Origin: Burkholderiaceae bacterium
Lineage (GTDB): Bacteria > Pseudomonadota > Gammaproteobacteria > Burkholderiales > Burkholderiaceae_C
NCBI GenBank assembly: GCA_023262365.1
Contig: JALRBF010000052.1
Span: 1 to 8,483 of the forward strand
DNA: 8,483 bases
Reading direction: 5' to 3'
Shown here: positions 1 to 8,483 of the stretch, piece after piece
Numbering within the stretch: the stretch's first letter is position 1
Layout of the letters: each line of letters opens with the position of its first letter
Notes under the pieces: generated by a model
Databases searched by the model: none
What the model was told of the DNA's origin: nothing
What the model saw: only the letters and a program-made list of their open reading frames with translations
Program-made: the position numbers and the translations under genes

Positions 1-5417
<5,417 letters not shown>

Positions 5418-5425
5418 CAATCAGG

Positions 5426-5430
5426 CTCCC
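5426..5430 (-). promoter_or_regulatory. Ribosome binding site of the zipA-like gene
   Basis: The minus strand reads GGGAG here, within AGGGAG, in the 23-base gap after the smc stop. It lies 8 bases before GTG 5417 and 5 before TTG 5420, so the spacing favours the GTG as the start. I see no promoter or terminator in this gap, consistent with cotranscription from smc. Confidence 0.6.
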
Positions 5431-5440
5431 TGTTTGGCCA

Positions 5441-8341
5441 CTAGGTTTGTGCCATGCCCACGGCGGTGTCCATGTCCACCGCCACAATGCGCGATACCCC
5501 TTGCTCCTGCATGGTCACGCCAATCAACTGCTCGGCTTTTTCCATTGAGATTTTGTTGTGGCTGATGTACAAAAACTGCGTCTCGTGGCTCATGCGCCCC
5601 ACCAGCGAGGCGTAGCGCTCGGTGTTGCTGTCATCCAGGGGGGCGTCCACCTCGTCAAGCAAACAAAACGGCGCCGGGTTGAGCTGAAAAATCGCAAACA
5701 CCAAGGCAATGGCTGTCAGCGCCTTCTCGCCTCCCGAGAGCAGCTGGATGGTTTGATTTTTCTTGCCTGGCGGCTGGGCCATGACTTGCACGCCGGCGTC
5801 AAGAATTTCTTCGCCCGTCATCAGTAACTTGGCCTGCCCACCGCCAAACAGTTCGGGGAACATGCGCCCAAAATGCTGGTTTACCGTCTCAAAGGTTGAG
5901 CCCAGCAAGTCGCGGGTTTCCATGTCGATTTTGTGAATCGCATCTTCCAGCGTTTGAATGGCCTCATTGAGGTCGGCGGACTGTTGGTCCAAAAAGGTTT
6001 TGCGCTCTTGCGCCTCGGTAAGCTCTTCGAGTGCGGCCAAGTTGACCGCGCCCAGCTGCTGGATGCTGCGCTGCAAGCGCTCGATTTGCTCGGGCAATTG
6101 CGCAAGGCTGACACCGTCTTGCGCCACCGAGGCGGCAATGACCTGGGTGTCTTGCTCGTGCAAATGCTCTTGCGCCTGCGACATCGCCAGCCGCGCCGCC
6201 TGCTCGGCCAACTGCAGCTCGGTGATGCGTTGGCGCTGCGGCTCGATTTGTCGCTCCACGGCCAAGCGTTGCTCGTCCAAGGCACGCATGCGCGCGCTTA
6301 AATCTTCGTAGGCGCGGCGCTTGAGCGCCAGCGCCTGTTCGCGCTCAACCTTGAGCGCCAGCGCCGCTTGCAAGGCTTGCTGCGCCGCGCTGTCGTCAAG
6401 CTGCGCCCACTCTTGCTGCGTTTGGTCGTGCTGCTGCTGCAGCTCTTGAGCCTGCTGCTGCGCCGTTTGCTGCTGGCGCTTGGCCTCGTCTTGACGTTGC
6501 GCGACGCTGCGCTGTTCGAACTGCGCCTCTTGGCGCGCGCGCTCCAAGTCGCGCGCAGCTTGTTGCGCCTGCTCCAGCGCCTGCTGGGCTTGCTCGGCCG
6601 CTTGCTGACGCGCGGCTTGGCGCTGCTGCTGCTCGCCGAGCTGCATCTCGTATTGCTCGCCACGGGTTTGCGCCTGCGCCAACGCCTTGACAATGGCCTC
6701 TAAGCCCTGCTGCACCTCGAGTAAGTCTGAGCCTAACTGGCCACTGCGCTTGGCCGCAGCGTCGGCCTCTTGCTGCAAGCGCATACCCTGGACTTGGGCG
6801 TCGTGCAGCCGGCGTTGCGCCACGGCCAACTGTTGCTGAGACTGCTCAACGAGCTGCCGCCCTTCAACGTAGGCCAACTGCGCGCGCTGCGCGGCTTGCC
6901 GCGCCTCATCCACCATCAGCGCCTGCGCGCGCTCAGACTTGCGCAGGTTCTCAATGTCTTGCTGCCTGGCCAAGGCGCCGGCGCTCTCATTGTCGGGCGC
7001 ATACAGGCTGACGCTTTGCGCGGTGACCTGATGCCCCTGCGGCACCACCACGCATTGCCCGGGTTGCAGCGCCTGGCGCGCGGCCATGGCCGCCTGCAGG
7101 TTGTCGGCTACCCAGTAACCCGCCAACCAGTGGGTGAGCACACCCTTGAGGGCGTTGTCGCTGATGCGCAGCAAACTCAGCAACGGGCGCAAACCCGCCA
7201 CGGCCTCGGGCTGATACGCCGTGACGGCGGTGGCAAAAAAGGTCAGGCGCGCCGCGGGCGCGTCGTTGGCGTAATCCACGGTGGCGGCCATGTCGGTGAG
7301 CTCGCGGGCGTCGAGCCGATCACGCAGCGCCGACTCCAGCGCGGTCTCCCACCCGCTTTCAATTTGCAGCCGCCGCCACAGCGGCTCGGTGTGGCTTAGC
7401 CCTCGCTGCTGCAGCCAGGGGCCTACGCGCTCGTCCGAGGCCAGCCGATCTTGCAGCGCTTGCAGCGTTTCGGCGCGGGCTTGCACGTCGGCCAGCGCGC
7501 TTTGCGCCTGCACCAGGGCTTGCTGGGCTGCGTCTCGTGCCTCACCCAGTGCGGGCACGCGCTGGTTCGCTTGCTCCAGCGCCTGTTGCGCGGCTTGCTG
7601 CGCTTCTTGTGCACGGGTTTGCTCGGCCTGGGCTTGCGTCAGTCGCTGGGCATCGGGCAACACCAGCGCACGCTGCTCGGCACCAAGTCGGTCTTGGCGC
7701 TGCACCAGTTGCGCTTGCTGCTGTTGCAAGCCCTGCTGCTGGGTTGCCAGCACCTGGCGGTCTTGCTGCAGCTGGCGCACCGCTTGGCGGCTGTCCTCAA
7801 GGGCGGTGTGCGCGGCCTGCGCGGCTTGTTGCCGCCCTGGCAAGGCTTGCTGCGCCACCTCTAGCTGCTCGGTGCCTTGCTGCAGCCGATGTTGGGCTTG
7901 CTGCGCCTCGCCACTTAGGCTTTGCAACGCGCCTTGGGCCTGGTCGGATCGGGTTTGCCACTGGGCTATTTGTTCGCTTAGCTGCGCCATACGCTGGCTT
8001 ACGCGTTGGCGGCTTTCCGCAACGTAGCGAATGTCGGACTCAAGCCGCCCGACCTCGGCACTGGCCTCGTAAAGCTGACCTTGCTGTTGATTCAATGCAT
8101 CGCCTGCGGCGTAGTGCGCCTGGCGCACCGCCTCCAGCTCGGCCTCGTGACGGCGCAGCTCGGCCACGCGCGCGTCCAGACCTTGCTGCACCTCGGCCAT
8201 GTCGTGCTGCACGCGCTTTTGCTCTTGCTCGCTGGCCTGGTGCCGCAACCACCACAGTTGGCCCTGGCGTATCACGCTTTCGTCTTGCAGCCGCTGGTAG
8301 CGGTTGGCCACTTCGGCTTGGCGCTGCAGTTTGTCCAGGTT
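5441..8341 (-). CDS. smc: Chromosome partition protein SMC, C-terminal 966 residues, out of frame with its N-terminal part
   Basis: SMC is the ATPase of the bacterial Smc-ScpAB condensin, which folds and segregates the chromosome. This frame begins at the joint ([18 protein letters not shown]) and runs to TAG 5443-5441. Counting from an in-frame GTG at 8311: first coiled-coil arm about 1-295; hinge dimerisation domain about 297-445 (bases near 7420-6980), beginning ERVGPWLQQ; second arm about 450-770, very rich in Gln and Ala; C-terminal ATPase head with ABC signature LSGGEK (S859) and Walker [13 protein letters not shown] (D886, E887), followed by the D-loop region and the switch histidine in ISHNK. 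The head half is intact. GTG 8311 lies inside a conserved coil segment and has no Shine-Dalgarno sequence, so it is unlikely to be a true start. The upstream part of the gene is in another frame (8483-8272). The gene heads the smc, zipA-like, ligA operon. Family identity is certain; whether a full protein is made is open. Confidence 0.93.
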   Translation of the reverse strand, partial: NLDKLQRQAEVANRYQRLQDESVIRQGQLWWLRHQASEQEQKRVQHDMAEVQQGLDARVAELRRHEAELEAVRQAHYAAGDALNQQQGQLYEASAEVGRLESDIRYVAESRQRVSQRMAQLSEQIAQWQTRSDQAQGALQSLSGEAQQAQHRLQQGTEQLEVAQQALPGRQQAAQAAHTALEDSRQAVRQLQQDRQVLATQQQGLQQQQAQLVQRQDRLGAEQRALVLPDAQRLTQAQAEQTRAQEAQQAAQQALEQANQRVPALGEARDAAQQALVQAQSALADVQARAETLQALQDRLASDERVGPWLQQRGLSHTEPLWRRLQIESGWETALESALRDRLDARELTDMAATVDYANDAPAARLTFFATAVTAYQPEAVAGLRPLLSLLRISDNALKGVLTHWLAGYWVADNLQAAMAARQALQPGQCVVVPQGHQVTAQSVSLYAPDNESAGALARQQDIENLRKSERAQALMVDEARQAAQRAQLAYVEGRQLVEQSQQQLAVAQRRLHDAQVQGMRLQQEADAAAKRSGQLGSDLLEVQQGLEAIVKALAQAQTRGEQYEMQLGEQQQRQAARQQAAEQAQQALEQAQQAARDLERARQEAQFEQRSVAQRQDEAKRQQQTAQQQAQELQQQHDQTQQEWAQLDDSAAQQALQAALALKVEREQALALKRRAYEDLSARMRALDEQRLAVERQIEPQRQRITELQLAEQAARLAMSQAQEHLHEQDTQVIAASVAQDGVSLAQLPEQIERLQRSIQQLGAVNLAALEELTEAQERKTFLDQQSADLNEAIQTLEDAIHKIDMETRDLLGSTFETVNQHFGRMFPELFGGGQAKLLMTGEEILDAGVQVMAQPPGKKNQTIQLLSGGEKALTAIALVFAIFQLNPAPFCLLDEVDAPLDDSNTERYASLVGRMSHETQFLYISHNKISMEKAEQLIGVTMQEQGVSRIVAVDMDTAVGMAQT

Positions 8342-8347
8342 AAATTT
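8341..8347 (-). other. In-frame A AAT TTA slippery heptamer at the smc frame break
   Basis: In the upstream SMC frame the codons are GAA AAT TTA ACC. The bases A AAT TTA fit X XXY YYZ, the canonical -1 frameshift site, and this exact heptamer is the Rous sarcoma virus gag-pol site. A -1 slip would continue with AAC CTG GAC (NLD), exactly the downstream SMC frame. I see no good upstream Shine-Dalgarno-like stimulator and no strong hairpin at 5-9 bases downstream. The heptamer and frame relation are seen directly; any function is speculative. Confidence 0.35.
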
Positions 8348-8355
8348 TCGCGGGT

Positions 8356-8369
8356 ATCGCTTAAGCGAT
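8356..8369. repeat. 14-base perfect palindrome inside the smc N-terminal coding part
   Basis: ATCGCTTAAGCGAT is its own reverse complement. On the minus strand it spans the codons for the conserved residues NRLSD and ends 8 bases before the slippery heptamer, 14 bases before the AACC at the deletion joint. It may be only a product of codon choice, but a hairpin so near could have favoured replication slippage. Confidence 0.45.
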
Positions 8370-8483
8370 TGGCGGTCTCGCGGCGGCGCTCTTTGTACTT
8401 GGATACGCCGGCAGCCTCTTCAAGAAACAACCGCAAGTCTTCGGGCCGACTCTCAATGATGCGACTGATGGTGCCCTGGCCCA

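Larger units (their letters stand above)
8272..8483 (-). pseudogene. smc: N-terminal SMC fragment, cut off by a frameshift
   Basis: Read from the window edge, the minus strand encodes GQGTISR, then [18 protein letters not shown], then [19 protein letters not shown] and ENL: the Q-loop-proximal part of the SMC N-terminal head and the first turns of the coiled coil, all strongly conserved. This covers 8481-8341 (47 codons). Past that point the frame gives 22 residues with no SMC character ([10 protein letters not shown] and on) and ends at TGA 8274-8272. The Walker A portion, roughly 145 residues, lies beyond the window. Family members, as I remember them, read RENLTRVEDILRELNANL, so about 12 residues are missing between ENL and NLDKL. 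I call it a fragment of a broken gene; deletion, sequence error and recoding are all possible. Confidence 0.82.

Noticed and set aside
5441..8311. A complete 956-residue protein starting at GTG 8311
   Set aside because: The GTG encodes the Val of a conserved coil segment ([10 protein letters not shown]), there is no Shine-Dalgarno sequence before it, and SMC sequence continues upstream through the joint.
8300..8330. A downstream hairpin (CCGCT ACC AGCGG on the minus strand) as a frameshift stimulator
   Set aside because: The 5-bp stem begins about 37 bases after the slippery heptamer, far beyond the usual 5-9 base spacer, so it is not convincing.
7281..8343. Long plus-strand frames opposite smc with Leu-, Cys- or Ala-rich products (also 6368-6703)
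   Set aside because: These are the antisense readings of the Gln/Ala coiled-coil codons, which automatically give Leu-, Cys- and Ala-rich strings. They are not evidence for membrane proteins.

Overview
The window is GC-rich bacterial chromosome, packed with ordinary housekeeping genes. Gene content and order (smc, zipA-like gene, ligA in one direction, glnD facing them) and protein details point to a betaproteobacterium of the order Burkholderiales. The LigA segment [10 protein letters not shown], where most LigA proteins have MLSL-NAF, is one I associate with Comamonadaceae. That placement is from memory, not a search. I see no phage, insertion sequence, CRISPR array, tRNA or rRNA.

Layout. 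Bases 1-2293 (+ strand) hold the 3' nine-tenths or so of glnD, the bifunctional PII uridylyltransferase / uridylyl-removing enzyme. Its 5' end, with the nucleotidyltransferase catalytic motif, lies before the window. The gene meets ligA tail to tail: the stop codons share the palindromic tetranucleotide CTAG at the centre of an 18-base perfect palindrome. On the minus strand, read from the right edge leftwards, come smc (8483 to 5441, 5' end outside), a zipA-like cell-division gene (5417-4371) and ligA (4368-2290). The gaps are 23 and 2 bases, so these three look like one operon that joins chromosome organisation, division and DNA ligation. No stretch over 300 bases lacks a gene.

The notable anomaly is in smc. 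The first 47 visible codons (8481-8341) encode the conserved end of the N-terminal head and the start of the coiled coil. The remaining 966 codons (8341-5441) encode the rest of SMC in a different frame. By comparison with the family consensus as I remember it, about 12 residues (about 37 bases) are missing at the joint, and AACC is present there as expected for a deletion between short repeats. Without recoding, the N-terminal part runs 22 further codons to a TGA at 8274-8272. Exactly at the joint, in the upstream frame, lies A AAT TTA, a canonical -1 slippery heptamer, and a -1 slip there would enter precisely the downstream SMC frame. The alternatives are a recent inactivating deletion, a sequencing or assembly error, or recoding. 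I cannot separate them from this sequence, and the simplest is deletion or error.
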